Origin: Actinoplanes cyaneus
Lineage (GTDB): Bacteria > Actinomycetota > Actinomycetes > Mycobacteriales > Micromonosporaceae
Length of the DNA stretch: 64,000 nucleotides
Direction of reading: 5' to 3'
Assembly (NCBI RefSeq): GCF_016862095.1
Contig: NZ_BOMH01000025.1
Location: 1-64,000, forward strand
Shown: one piece after another, positions 25,627 through 33,986 of the stretch
Layout of the letters: each line of letters opens with the position of its first letter
Position numbering within the stretch: the first letter of the stretch is position 1
The notes under the pieces: model-generated
Told to the model about the DNA's origin: nothing
Databases searched by the model: none
Seen by the model: the letters and a program-made list of their open reading frames with translations, nothing else
Made by a program: the position numbers and the translations under genes

Positions 25627-27105
25627 ATGACGGCGACTGACGCTCGTTTGCCGGCGGCGAACACGGGTAGCCGCAGAATCCCGACCTCCCTACGGCGGTG
25701 CCCCGGCATGACCTCGAACTTCGATCTCGCCCGCACGCCGGTGCCCCGCGCGGGCCGGGTGGTGTGCCCCGACAGCCTCGGCCGCGCGCTGCTGGCCATG
25801 GCGGTGCCGCCGGTCCAGCGCCGCGGTGACGTGCTCTCCCGCGTCCCGCTGCTCGGCCGCCGCGGCGAACTGCCCGAGCCGCTGCGCCCGGCCGCCCTCG
25901 CCGCGGACGCCCTCGAAGAAGCCGTGCCGCTGGACCACCTCGACCGCATCGACGCCGAGGCCGTCGCCCGCTGGATGGTCGGGCACCACCCGGGCTCGAC
26001 CTGGCCGGCCGTGGTGCTCGGCTCGCCGCACGGCGCCGCGGTGCAGCTGGCCGCGGCGTGCGGCGCGGCCTGGCTGCCCACCACGTTCACCGTGACCGCG
26101 CCGTGGCCCGGCGGCGCCACCGGCGACTGGGCGGCGGCCATGGCCTGGGGAACACGGCTGGCACGACGCATCATGGCCGCCAACCCCGGCGTCACCGTGC
26201 GGCAGGTGCACGACCCGGTGCTGCGCGGCCCGCTGTGCGGCACGACCGTCTCCCTGCACGTGAGCTGGCGGAGCCTGCCCGAGGCGTACCGGGCCTTCCT
26301 GCGCTCCCGTGTGGTCCCCGGGGGCGCCTCCGTCCTGGTGCGCGACCTGCGCACCTGGCCGGCCCTGAGCGGGCCGCCCGGATACAGCTTCCAAATCGGC
26401 ACGCCGACCAGCGGCTGGAGCCCGGCCGAACACTCCCGCGACAACGAGGCCTTCCGCCGGTTGCTGCGCGCGATCGGCGCGCGGGAATGGACCGACCCCC
26501 GGGCGGACCTGCTCGAGCACTACGCCGAGACCAGCGGCGAACCGGGCCTGGAGCCGCAACTGCGCCAGCTCGCCGGGGAGAGCGGATCGACCGCCCACCG
26601 GGTCCTCTACACCGACCCTCAGGCGCTCAGCGCCGCCGTGGCCGACCTGTACCGCAGCCGGCAGGCGAAGTCCCACGGCGGCTCGCACGCCGTCGTCGGC
26701 ACCGGCCGGATGACCGACCCGTGGCAGGTGCTCGACGCCGGTCTGGTGCCCTACTGGTGCGAGTCCTCGTCCCGGGCAGCGGCCCTGGCCGCGGAACTGT
26801 GGCTGGCCGGCAGCCGCCCCTTCGACCGGATCAGCGTGCTGCCCGAACCTCCCGGCACGCCGCACGAACACCTGGCCTCGCTGACCCACTGGCGCTCGGT
26901 CGCCGCCTTCGCCCGCCGCACCGGCCTGGTCGACCGCCTGGTGGCCGGCCGCTATCCGACGTTGCCGATCGCGGCCGGGCACGCCAGTCACTTCTTCCGG
27001 CACGCGGAGGCGAACCCGCGCCGGCCCGAGCCGATCCCGGTCGCCGACGCCGTCCGCCACCTCGCCGCGAGCACCACCGGACCGGACTCCATGATCGTCT
27101 CCTAG
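25627..27105 (+). CDS. Hypothetical protein, operon partner of the MFS transporter
   Basis: A protein of 492 residues (or 465 from ATG 25708) that I do not recognise. It is soluble, Ala/Arg/Pro-rich, without signal peptide, and shows an alternating alpha/beta character (TWPAVVLGSPHGAAVQLAAA; RISVLPEPPGTPHEHL). There are no clear catalytic motifs. ATG 25627 follows the MFS stop by three bases and has GGTGGG just upstream, favouring translational coupling with the transporter; the first 27 residues look poorly conserved in character, so the later start is also possible. Codon use is typical of the window. A tandem pair of hairpins follows the gene. Confidence 0.65.
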   Translation: MTATDARLPAANTGSRRIPTSLRRCPGMTSNFDLARTPVPRAGRVVCPDSLGRALLAMAVPPVQRRGDVLSRVPLLGRRGELPEPLRPAALAADALEEAVPLDHLDRIDAEAVARWMVGHHPGSTWPAVVLGSPHGAAVQLAAACGAAWLPTTFTVTAPWPGGATGDWAAAMAWGTRLARRIMAANPGVTVRQVHDPVLRGPLCGTTVSLHVSWRSLPEAYRAFLRSRVVPGGASVLVRDLRTWPALSGPPGYSFQIGTPTSGWSPAEHSRDNEAFRRLLRAIGAREWTDPRADLLEHYAETSGEPGLEPQLRQLAGESGSTAHRVLYTDPQALSAAVADLYRSRQAKSHGGSHAVVGTGRMTDPWQVLDAGLVPYWCESSSRAAALAAELWLAGSRPFDRISVLPEPPGTPHEHLASLTHWRSVAAFARRTGLVDRLVAGRYPTLPIAAGHASHFFRHAEANPRRPEPIPVADAVRHLAASTTGPDSMIVS

Positions 27106-27142
27106 CCGCCGCACCACGAGCGCCACCAGCCGAGTCGCCGCA

Positions 27143-27254
27143 GCTGGCGTCCACGGGTGTATCGAGCGGCTGACGGACCTCTGGAGACCAGCCGAGTCGC
27201 CGCAGCTGGAACTCAGGGGTGTATCCAGCCTCAAATACACCCCTGATCACCAGC
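27143..27254. repeat. Two tandem GCTGG-family hairpins with a 23-bp direct repeat
   Basis: Hairpin one spans about 27143-27192 (degenerate). Hairpin two spans 27205-27254, whose inner arms TCAGGGGTGTAT (27213-27224) and ATACACCCCTGA (27235-27246) pair perfectly and whose feet GCTGG/CCAGC also pair. A 23-base direct repeat (27125-27147 and 27187-27209; core GAGTCGCCGCAGCTGG) consists of the foot of one hairpin, the spacer and the foot of the next. They lie 40-150 bases past the unknown gene and are probably its terminator. The remainder of 27106-27432 holds nothing else I can support. Confidence 0.7.
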
Positions 27255-27432
27255 CGCGGTCGCGACAACCACCGTGGTGACCGGCCACGGGCGGGCTGTC
27301 GCCCGTTCGATCCGCTGCGGCGGCGCAGCAGGACAGCCGGGCCGGGGTCAGTGGTGATCGACTCAGTGGGTCGGCATGGGGCGGAATGCGGGTAAGGCTG
27401 CAGGCATGTCTACCGGAGAAGGGGCACAACTC

Positions 27433-28263
27433 ATGGCCAGGACATGGTTCATCACCGGCACGTCACGTGGTTTCGGCCGCGAATGGGCGGAAGCCGCCCT
27501 CGACCGCGGGGACCGCGTCGCCGCGACGGCGCGGGACGTCTCCTCGCTGGACGACCTCGCGGCCAAGTACGGCGACCGCGTGCTGCCGCTGGCCCTCGAC
27601 GTGACCGACCGCGCCGCCGGCCTGGCCGCGCTCGAGCGGGCGTACGAGCACTTCGGTCGTCTCGACGTGGTCGTCAACAACGCCGGCTACGGCCAGTTCG
27701 GGATGATCGAGGAGATCAGCGAGCAGGAGGCGCGCGCGCAGTTCGAGACGAACGTCTTCGGGGCGCTGTGGATCACTCAGGGGGCGCTGCCCTACCTGCG
27801 GGACAGCGGCGGCGGCAACATCATCCAGGTGTCGTCGATCGGCGGGATCTCGGCGTTCGCCAACATCGGCATCTACAACGCCTCCAAGTGGGCCCTCGAA
27901 GGTTTCAGTCAGGCGCTCGCGCAGGAGGTCGCCGCGTTCGGCATCAAGGTGACGCTGGTCGAGCCGGGTGGCTACGACACCGACTGGGGTGGCTCGTCGG
28001 CCAGTCACGCGACGGCGCTGCCGGTGTACCAGGCGGTGCGCGCGCAGGCCGCGGAGGCGCGCAAGGGCCGTACGTCGAATCCGGGTGATCCCGCGGCGAC
28101 GCGGTCGGCAATCCTGAAGATCGTGGACGCCGACAACCCGCCGCTGCGGGTCTTCTTCGGCACCGCGCCGATCGGCATCGCGACGGCCGACTACGAGTCC
28201 CGGCTCGCCGAGTGGCGCGCGTGGCAGCCGGTTTCGGTAGAGGCCCAGGGCGCCAACGGCTGA
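27433..28263 (+). CDS. Short-chain dehydrogenase/reductase (SDR)
   Basis: A 276-residue classical SDR: cofactor motif TGTSRGFGREW (TGxxxGxG), structural NNAGYGQFG, catalytic serine in VSSIGGISAFANIG and YNASKWALEGF (YxxxK). The first strand is followed by Arg, favouring NADPH. Such enzymes oxidise or reduce a carbonyl; substrate unknown. Start 27433 is favoured by GAAGGGG eight bases upstream; ATG 27406 and GTG 27376 give an extra, poorly structured N-terminus. The C-terminal part (GGYDTDWGGSSASH) is longer than average, as in the SDR_a5-like group. It appears to be monocistronic. Confidence 0.92.
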   Translation: MARTWFITGTSRGFGREWAEAALDRGDRVAATARDVSSLDDLAAKYGDRVLPLALDVTDRAAGLAALERAYEHFGRLDVVVNNAGYGQFGMIEEISEQEARAQFETNVFGALWITQGALPYLRDSGGGNIIQVSSIGGISAFANIGIYNASKWALEGFSQALAQEVAAFGIKVTLVEPGGYDTDWGGSSASHATALPVYQAVRAQAAEARKGRTSNPGDPAATRSAILKIVDADNPPLRVFFGTAPIGIATADYESRLAEWRAWQPVSVEAQGANG

Positions 28264-28341
28264 TCCGGAGGGAACCGGCCGGCCCGGGAGGTCGACCGGT
28301 CTGGGTCCGATTGACTACACATCGGCGCCGGTCCGGCCTGG

Positions 28342-29616
28342 GTGCGCGACCGTGAGGCGGTGAAGAAGCTGCTGCTCATCGCCACCATGGTGCTGGCCGG
28401 GATCACAGCCGGCACACCGGCGGCCGCGCATGGGGCGCGACCGGACATCGACAGTGTCCGCGGCTGGAACGAGCTCGCGCTCTCCGCGGTCCGCGTGACC
28501 CGGGCGAGCGACGCCGACGCCGCGCGCCTCTACGCCATGCTCGGCGTCGCCGTCTTCGACGCGGTCAACGGCCTGCGCCCGAGCCGTGAGCGCCGCACGC
28601 CCGCCTTGGTCGGCGACGCCGGGCCGCACGGCGCCGACCCGCAGGCCGCAGCGGCCGGCGCGGCGCACGCGGTGCTCGTGCGCGCCGACGCGGACCGTGC
28701 CGCGACCTACGACGCGCGGCTCGCCGCCGACCTCGCCCGGCTGGGCTCCGGCACGTCCGTCGCCCGGGGCGCCGCGTGGGGCGGGCGGGTCGGCGCGGCC
28801 GTCGTCGACGCCCGCGCCGGGGACGGGTCGCGACCCGTCACGACCCAGCCGGCCGGGGCCGGGCCCGGGGTGTTCCGCGCCGAGTGGCCCGGCACGCAGT
28901 ACCGCCAGGTGCGCCCGTTCGCGGTCGCCGACCCGGCCGGCCACGTGCCCGGTCCTCCCCCGGCGCTGACTTCGACGGCGTACGCGCGGGCCTTCGACGA
29001 GGTGAAAAGCCTCGGTGACGGCCGCGTGGAGGCGCCCGACCTGCTCGCCACCTACCAGTTCTGGTCGTTGCCGGCCGGGTCCGTGCAGCCGCCCGGCGAG
29101 TGGCTCCGGATCGCGCTGACCGTGGCCGCCGACCGGCGACTGGGTCTCGGCGAGCAGGCCCGGCTCACCGCGCTGCTGACCATGGCGCTCGCCGACACCG
29201 GTGTTCCCACGGTGGCGGCCAAGTACACGTACCGGCACTGGCGTCCGACCACCGCGATCCGGGAGGCGGACACCGACGGCAACCCGGCGACCGGGCCGGA
29301 TCCGGCGTGGACCGCGCGGGCCGGCAGCGTCGGCGGCACTCCCGAGTACGTGTCCGGGCACAGTGCATACAGCCGGGCGGGCGCGACCGTGCTCGCCGGC
29401 TTCTTCCGGACCGACCGGATCACGTTCACGCACGCCACGGACTCCGCGCCGGGCGGGGTGCCGCGGACCTATCCGGGCTTCTCGGCCGCGGCCGACGAGG
29501 CGGGCAGATCCCGGGTGTACGGCGGTCAGCACTTCCCGTTCAGCGACGCGGCCGGCCAGTCGATCGGCCGGGGTGTGGCGCGGGAGGTGCTGGCCACCTC
29601 CCTGCTGCCCCGCTGA
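28342..29616 (+). CDS. Secreted vanadium-dependent haloperoxidase / PAP2-type protein
   Basis: A 424-residue exported protein (signal peptide through about residue 29, GTPAAAHG). The phosphate/vanadate pocket motifs are in order: K294-x6-R301-P302 (KYTYRHWRP), VSGH at 337-340 in place of PSGH, and S390-R391-x5-H397 (SRVYGGQHF) with Asp402. This is the vanadium-dependent haloperoxidase/acid phosphatase superfamily, so it could oxidise halides with hydrogen peroxide or be an acid phosphatase; sequence alone does not separate these. The start is GTG 28342 or GTG 28360, the latter giving a more typical signal peptide (KKLLLIATMVLAG). It converges with the SpoIIE phosphatase gene with a six-base gap. 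Confidence 0.88.
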   Translation: MRDREAVKKLLLIATMVLAGITAGTPAAAHGARPDIDSVRGWNELALSAVRVTRASDADAARLYAMLGVAVFDAVNGLRPSRERRTPALVGDAGPHGADPQAAAAGAAHAVLVRADADRAATYDARLAADLARLGSGTSVARGAAWGGRVGAAVVDARAGDGSRPVTTQPAGAGPGVFRAEWPGTQYRQVRPFAVADPAGHVPGPPPALTSTAYARAFDEVKSLGDGRVEAPDLLATYQFWSLPAGSVQPPGEWLRIALTVAADRRLGLGEQARLTALLTMALADTGVPTVAAKYTYRHWRPTTAIREADTDGNPATGPDPAWTARAGSVGGTPEYVSGHSAYSRAGATVLAGFFRTDRITFTHATDSAPGGVPRTYPGFSAAADEAGRSRVYGGQHFPFSDAAGQSIGRGVAREVLATSLLPR

Positions 29617-29622
29617 CAACGG

Positions 29623-30777
29623 TCAGTGACGGCGCCACTGCAGCATGGCGGCGGTGGCGTCGTCGCGCAGCTCGCCCTCCTCGTAGGAGACGATCGCCTG
29701 GATCAGCCGGCGCATGAGTTCCGGGGCGGGCGCGCCCTCGCGCAGGCCGCCGAGCAGGAACTCGCTGAGCCGGTCGACACCGAACAGCGCGCCGGAAACG
29801 TCTCGCGCCTCGGTGATCCCGTCGGTGTAGAAGACCAGCGTGTCCCCCGGCTCCAGCTGCTGCTCGATGATCCGTGGCGGCCGGGAGAGCATGTGCCCGA
29901 GGCCGAGCGGCAGCGTGTTCGGCGTGGGCAGTTGCGGCAGGGCCTGGCCGTCGCGCAGGAACAGCTCGGCGGGGTGGCCTGCGCTGATCCGCCGGTACGC
30001 CCCGGTGTCCATCTCCAGCTCGGCCAGCAGCGCGGTCACGAACGACCCCGGGTACTGCGAGCGGATCCACTTGTCGATCGACCGGCACGTGTCGAGCAGC
30101 GTCAGACCGGAACGGCGGGCATTACGGTACGTGTTCAACGCGAGGGTCGTGAGTGCGCTGGCACTGATCCCGTGCCCGACCGTGTCGAAGAGCGCGACGT
30201 GCAGCAGGTCGCCGTTGGACGCGTAGTCGAACGCGTCGCCACCGACCTCGTAGCAGGGCTCGAGCACCGCGGTCACCAGCGTCCCGTCCACGGCGAACGT
30301 GAGCGGCGGCAACTGGTTCCAGATGATCTCCGCGGCCAGTTGCATGGGCATCCGCCGCCGGGTGTGCTCGACCGCGTCGCCGTAGAAGCGCCGGCTCGCG
30401 ATCAGCTCGGCGATGAGAGCGGCGATGACCGTGAGGTCGTGCAGCGCCTCCTCGGACGGGTACGCCTTCAACCGCAGCTCCAGGACGCCGAGCCGCTCGG
30501 CCCCGTGCAGCAGCGGAATCCACAGCAGGCCGTCGCTCCACTGCGGCTGGGCGGTGGTGAAGGCGCGGCCGGCCGGCGTCTCCTCCACCACCAGTGAGGC
30601 CGCCGAGCCCGGCCGCAGCGGGTGCAGCCCCACCTGTCCGTAGTCGACGAGCAGCACCGTCGCCGATTCCGCGTCGAACAGCGGGGCGGCCGCCGCGAGC
30701 ACGTCGGGCAGATCCTCGGCGCGGCCACGGTGCCGCAGATCCATCAGCCGCCGGACGGCCTCCATTGACGCGAGCAT
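29623..30777 (-). CDS. GAF-SpoIIE-type PP2C phosphatase
   Basis: A 384-residue signalling phosphatase. Residues about 15-145 resemble a GAF sensor domain (SATVLLVDYGQVGLHPLR; LGVLELRLKAY) and 165-384 form a SpoIIE/RsbU PP2C domain with metal-binding aspartates in VGGDAFDY, ALFDTVGHG, VFYTDGITEA and RDDATAAM. It should dephosphorylate a phosphorylated anti-sigma-factor antagonist in a partner-switching cascade; no such partner is encoded nearby. GGAGGAGG lies upstream of ATG 30777. It is a single gene, convergent with the haloperoxidase-like gene. Confidence 0.9.
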   Translation of the reverse strand: MLASMEAVRRLMDLRHRGRAEDLPDVLAAAAPLFDAESATVLLVDYGQVGLHPLRPGSAASLVVEETPAGRAFTTAQPQWSDGLLWIPLLHGAERLGVLELRLKAYPSEEALHDLTVIAALIAELIASRRFYGDAVEHTRRRMPMQLAAEIIWNQLPPLTFAVDGTLVTAVLEPCYEVGGDAFDYASNGDLLHVALFDTVGHGISASALTTLALNTYRNARRSGLTLLDTCRSIDKWIRSQYPGSFVTALLAELEMDTGAYRRISAGHPAELFLRDGQALPQLPTPNTLPLGLGHMLSRPPRIIEQQLEPGDTLVFYTDGITEARDVSGALFGVDRLSEFLLGGLREGAPAPELMRRLIQAIVSYEEGELRDDATAAMLQWRRH

Positions 30778-30902
30778 CGCCTCATCCTCCTCCGGCCTGC
30801 CGTCCTCGCACCATCCGGCGTCGGCAGTCCGGTCGCGGGGCGCGTCGTCCCTGCTGGCAGCCGTGACGGATCAATGACAGGCGACGGGGTGGCGCGGGCC
30901 GG

Positions 30903-31994
30903 TCACCGGCGATTCCCGGCCGGCTCCGCCGAGAGGTGCTTGATCAGCGCCGCGACCGCGTCCCGCCCCGCGCGGTTCGCGCCGACCGTCGACTGGGACG
31001 GACCGAAACCGATCAGATGCACCCGTGGCTCATCGGCGACCTGGGTGCCCGCCATCCGGATGCCGCCGGACTCGTTCCGCAGGTGCAGCGGGTCCAGGTG
31101 GGCGAGCGCCGCCTTGAAGCCGGTCGCCCACAGGATCACGTCGACCGGGGTGAACGAGCCGTCCGCCTCGCGCACCCCGTCCGGCTCGATCCTGGTGAAC
31201 ATCGGCCGGCGCTCCAGCGCGCCGCGCTCCTTGGCCGCGATCGCGTAGGGGGTCCACGCCAGACCGGTGTAGGAGACGACGCTGCCGGTCGGCCGGCCCG
31301 CCTCGACATCCGCGACGACCTTGGCGATCGTCTCGCGCCCGGCCACCTCCGGCTCGAACCCGTCGGTGCGGAAGAACGGCTCGCGCCGCGTGTACCAGAA
31401 CGTCGTGGCGACCCGGGAGATCTCCTCGAGCAGTTGCACCGCGGAGATCCCGCCGCCGACGACGGCCACGCGCCGGCCCGCGAACTCCGACGCCGACACG
31501 TAGTCGCGCGTGTGCACCTGCCGCCCCGCGAACGTCTCCTGCCCGGGATAGTGCGGCAGCACCGGGTTCGTCCACGTGCCGGTCGCGTTGATCACCGCCT
31601 GCGTGAGCCACTCCCCCGCGTCCGATTCAACGACGAGATCAGGACCCGCTTCCCGTACGGCGTGAACCGTCACCGGCCGCAGGATCGGCAGCCCCGCCGA
31701 GCGCTCGAAGCCGGCGAAGTAGCGCGGCACCGCCGTCCGGCTGGGCTCCTCGGGGTCGATCGCGGGTTTCGGGAACCGCGGCAGGTCGAAGATCCCGTTG
31801 ACGGTCGCCATCCGCAGCGACTCCCACCGATGACGCCACGCGCCGCCGGCGGCCGGGGCCGCGTCGAGGACCACGAACGTACGCGCGGAATCCTGGTTCT
31901 GGGTGGCGTCGGCGAAGCCGCGGCGCTTGAGGTGGTAGGCGGCGGAGAGCCCGGCCTGGCCGCCGCCGATCACCACCACCGACGCGCGGCGCAT
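30903..31994 (-). CDS. FAD/NAD(P)-dependent flavoprotein monooxygenase (Baeyer-Villiger/FMO-like)
   Basis: A 363-residue flavoprotein with two dinucleotide folds: VVVIGGGQAGLSAAYHL (FAD, about 6-22) and VAVVGGGISAVQLLEEI (NADPH, about 168-184). The ATG motif near the C-terminus (VILWATGFKAAL) is typical of flavin monooxygenases and putative flavoprotein CzcO-like oxidoreductases. It is shorter than true Baeyer-Villiger enzymes. It likely hydroxylates or oxidises a small molecule. ATG 31994 overlaps the stop of the MarR gene by one base (TGATG), so the two form a coupled operon and the regulator probably senses the enzyme's substrate. Confidence 0.9.
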   Translation of the reverse strand: MRRASVVVIGGGQAGLSAAYHLKRRGFADATQNQDSARTFVVLDAAPAAGGAWRHRWESLRMATVNGIFDLPRFPKPAIDPEEPSRTAVPRYFAGFERSAGLPILRPVTVHAVREAGPDLVVESDAGEWLTQAVINATGTWTNPVLPHYPGQETFAGRQVHTRDYVSASEFAGRRVAVVGGGISAVQLLEEISRVATTFWYTRREPFFRTDGFEPEVAGRETIAKVVADVEAGRPTGSVVSYTGLAWTPYAIAAKERGALERRPMFTRIEPDGVREADGSFTPVDVILWATGFKAALAHLDPLHLRNESGGIRMAGTQVADEPRVHLIGFGPSQSTVGANRAGRDAVAALIKHLSAEPAGNRR

Positions 31995-32455
31995 CAGGCC
32001 CGCCCGAGGTGTTCGCGCAGCGCGGCGGCGATCTCCCCGGCGGCGGCGAGCTGTGCGGGTGTCAGCGCGTCCACGAACAGCTCCCGCACGGCCCGCAGGT
32101 GCGGGACGGTCGCCGCGCGGAAGGCGTCGTTCCCCTCGGGGGTGAGCACGACCTCGGCGCCGCGGCTGTCGGTGGCGCACTCCTCGCGCCGGATCAGCCC
32201 GCGCCGCTCCATCCGCCCGAGGTGGTGCGAGAGGCGGCTGCGCTCCCAGCCGATGCGCACCGCGAGATCGGAGGAGCGCAGGCGGCCGCCGTCGGCCTCG
32301 CTGAGGGCGAGCAGCACCGTGTAGTCGCCGGTGGAGAGGCCGGTGTCGCCCTGCAAGCGCCCGGCGAGGCTGCCGCGCAGCGCCTCGGTCGTCTCGACGA
32401 AGTCGCGCCAGACCCGCAGCTCGTCACGTGTGGGCAGCTTCCGTGTCCCGGCCAT
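31994..32455 (-). CDS. MarR-family transcriptional regulator
   Basis: A 153-residue winged-helix repressor. The MarR core runs TGDYTVLLALSEADGG, then the recognition region RIGWERSRLSHHLGRMERRG and the wing CATDSRGAEVVLTPEG. MarR dimers bind palindromes and release them on binding phenolic or other small ligands. GGGAGG lies upstream of ATG 32455; two overlapping palindromes at 32470-32491 just upstream are strong candidates for autoregulation. It is the first gene of a two-gene operon with the flavoprotein. A longer frame to 32566 lacks a ribosome site. Confidence 0.92.
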   Translation of the reverse strand: MAGTRKLPTRDELRVWRDFVETTEALRGSLAGRLQGDTGLSTGDYTVLLALSEADGGRLRSSDLAVRIGWERSRLSHHLGRMERRGLIRREECATDSRGAEVVLTPEGNDAFRAATVPHLRAVRELFVDALTPAQLAAAGEIAAALREHLGRA

Positions 32456-32469
32456 GCACGCCTCCCTGA

Positions 32470-32491
32470 TTGACACGTCAACGATATGACG
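32470..32491. promoter_or_regulatory. Overlapping palindromes at the MarR promoter
   Basis: TTGACACGTCAA (32470-32481) is a near-perfect palindrome. It overlaps CGTCAACGATATGACG (32476-32491), which has CGTCA/TGACG half-sites six bases apart. The spacing and position 15 bases before the start codon suit autoregulation by the adjacent MarR protein. Confidence 0.7.
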
Positions 32492-32562
32492 CGTTGTCCG
32501 GCCCGTCCATGCTCCGGCCCGATCTGTGCCCGGCGATACAGCGTCCCCGCACGGCTTCGGGC

Positions 32563-33756
32563 TCACCCCGTACGGGAAGAGGTCTGTGCCGCGGGGAAAG
32601 CGGCCCGGCTGCCGAGCAGGACGACGGCCAGGCCGCAGGCGGCCAGAGCCGCGCCGGCGGCCGGGACGGCACTCACCCCGGCGTGATCAAGAACGGTCGC
32701 GCCGAACAGCGCGCCACCGCCGATGCCCATGTTGAACGCCGACGTGGTCAGCCCGGACGCCGCGTCGGGCGCCTCGGGCGCCACCCGCAACGCCGCCGCC
32801 TGCAGGAACACCGGCATCGTGCCGAACGCCAGCCCGCACGCCGCCAGGGCGAGCACGGCCGGCACCGCACCGCTCGCAACGGCCGCCAGGGCGAGCGCGG
32901 CGATCAGGCCACCGGTCGCGATCAGCATCGACGCCCGCGGCCGGCGGTCGGCGAGGACCCCGCCGAGGAAGATCCCGGCGCCGTTGGTCACGCCGTAGAC
33001 CAGCAGCGACGGCCCGATCGCGCCCTCCGGGACCCCGGCGTCGCGCAGGAACGTGGCGACGTAGGTGTAGAACCCGTAGAACCCGAGGCAGAGCACGACG
33101 GTCGCGGCGACGACCGTCGTCGCGCCGGGCGCGCGCACCACCCGGGCGAGACCGGCCGAGACCCCGGCGGGCGTGCCCGGCAACGCCGGCAGCAGCCACC
33201 GCACGGCCACCGCCAGCAGCGCGAACAGGCCGGCGAGCAGCCCGAACGCGGGCCGCCAGCCGACCAGCTCGCCCAGCGACGTGCCGGCCGGAACACCCGC
33301 CACGAACGCGATCGTGCCACCACCGAAGACGAACGTGGCCGCGCGACCGGTGCTGCCCGGCGGAACGAGGCGCACCGCGTAGCCGACCGCGATCGCCCAG
33401 AACAGCCCGTGCATGACCCCGCCGGCGATCCGCGCGGCCAGCGCCACCGCGAAGTCACCCGCCAGCGCGCTGATCGCGGCGCTCACCGCGTAGCCGCAGA
33501 GGGCCGCGACGAGCAGCGGGCGGCGCGCGAACCGGGCGGTCCAGGCGCCCAGCGGCGCCGCGAGAAGAGCGACCATCAGCGCGTACGCCGTGACGAGCAG
33601 ACCCGCCCGGGACACCGGCACGTCGAGACTGTCGCTGATCGCCGGCAGCAGCCCGGTCGGCAGCATCTCGTAGGTGACCGACAGGAACGCCGCCCCGGTC
33701 AGCGTGAGGAGCCCGGTGAGCGACCGGCCCCGGGTCACGGTGGTGGAACGCGTCAT
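32563..33756 (-). CDS. MFS exporter (DHA1-like) under a riboswitch-like leader
   Basis: A 397-residue transporter with about 12 membrane helices and signatures of the arabinose-efflux/multidrug DHA1 group: loop WTARFARRPLLVAAL between helices 2 and 3, and GGVMHGLFWAIAVGYAVRL in helix 5 region. It exports a small hydrophilic or amphipathic compound with proton antiport; the substrate is unknown. Start ATG 33756 has GGGAGG at 33762-33767. That ribosome site is buried in an 8-bp hairpin and faces a competing pseudoknot in the leader (see 33757-33846), so translation is probably ligand controlled. The gene stands apart from the MarR operon downstream. Confidence 0.9.
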   Translation of the reverse strand: MTRSTTVTRGRSLTGLLTLTGAAFLSVTYEMLPTGLLPAISDSLDVPVSRAGLLVTAYALMVALLAAPLGAWTARFARRPLLVAALCGYAVSAAISALAGDFAVALAARIAGGVMHGLFWAIAVGYAVRLVPPGSTGRAATFVFGGGTIAFVAGVPAGTSLGELVGWRPAFGLLAGLFALLAVAVRWLLPALPGTPAGVSAGLARVVRAPGATTVVAATVVLCLGFYGFYTYVATFLRDAGVPEGAIGPSLLVYGVTNGAGIFLGGVLADRRPRASMLIATGGLIAALALAAVASGAVPAVLALAACGLAFGTMPVFLQAAALRVAPEAPDAASGLTTSAFNMGIGGGALFGATVLDHAGVSAVPAAGAALAACGLAVVLLGSRAAFPAAQTSSRTG

Positions 33757-33846
33757 CTGCGCCTCCCTGGTCAGGAGGCGCCCTTCGGTCGGAGAAACCG
33801 GCTGAGCGTGGCGGACCCCGTCCGTCGCAGCGCCTCTCAACCGGCC
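33757..33846 (-). promoter_or_regulatory. SAH-riboswitch-like leader RNA controlling an MFS exporter
   Basis: On the minus strand CCGGTTGAG (33844-33836) pairs with CTCAGCCGG (33806-33798) as P1. The conserved-looking CGCTGCGAC follows, then CGGAC (33824-33820) pairs with GTCCG (33816-33812) as P2. AGGCGC (33835-33830) pairs with GCGCCT (33781-33776) as a pseudoknot. The same GCGCCTCC (33781-33774) also pairs perfectly with GGAGGCGC (33766-33759), which includes the ribosome site. The two pairings are mutually exclusive. The order P1, GCGCUGCGAC, P2, GCCA, P1', pseudoknot is that of SAH riboswitches, which turn genes on with ligand. The class call is by eye, not by covariance search. Confidence 0.75.
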
Positions 33847-33986
33847 ACCCCGACCGTAGGCGGCGACACGGCCGGCCCGCAACTCGATGCGCCCGTCACT
33901 CCCCCGCCGGATCCGGTCACCCGAACGACTTACGCTCAGTCGGGTCGTCGACAGTCCCGGATCCGGGATGCCCGAACAATGCGCGG

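Noticed and set aside
33836-33846. SAM-IV or other SAM-box aptamer in the same leader
   Set aside because: The core GCTGCGAC, two-helix plus pseudoknot order and short length fit the SAH layout and not the longer SAM-I/IV junctions.
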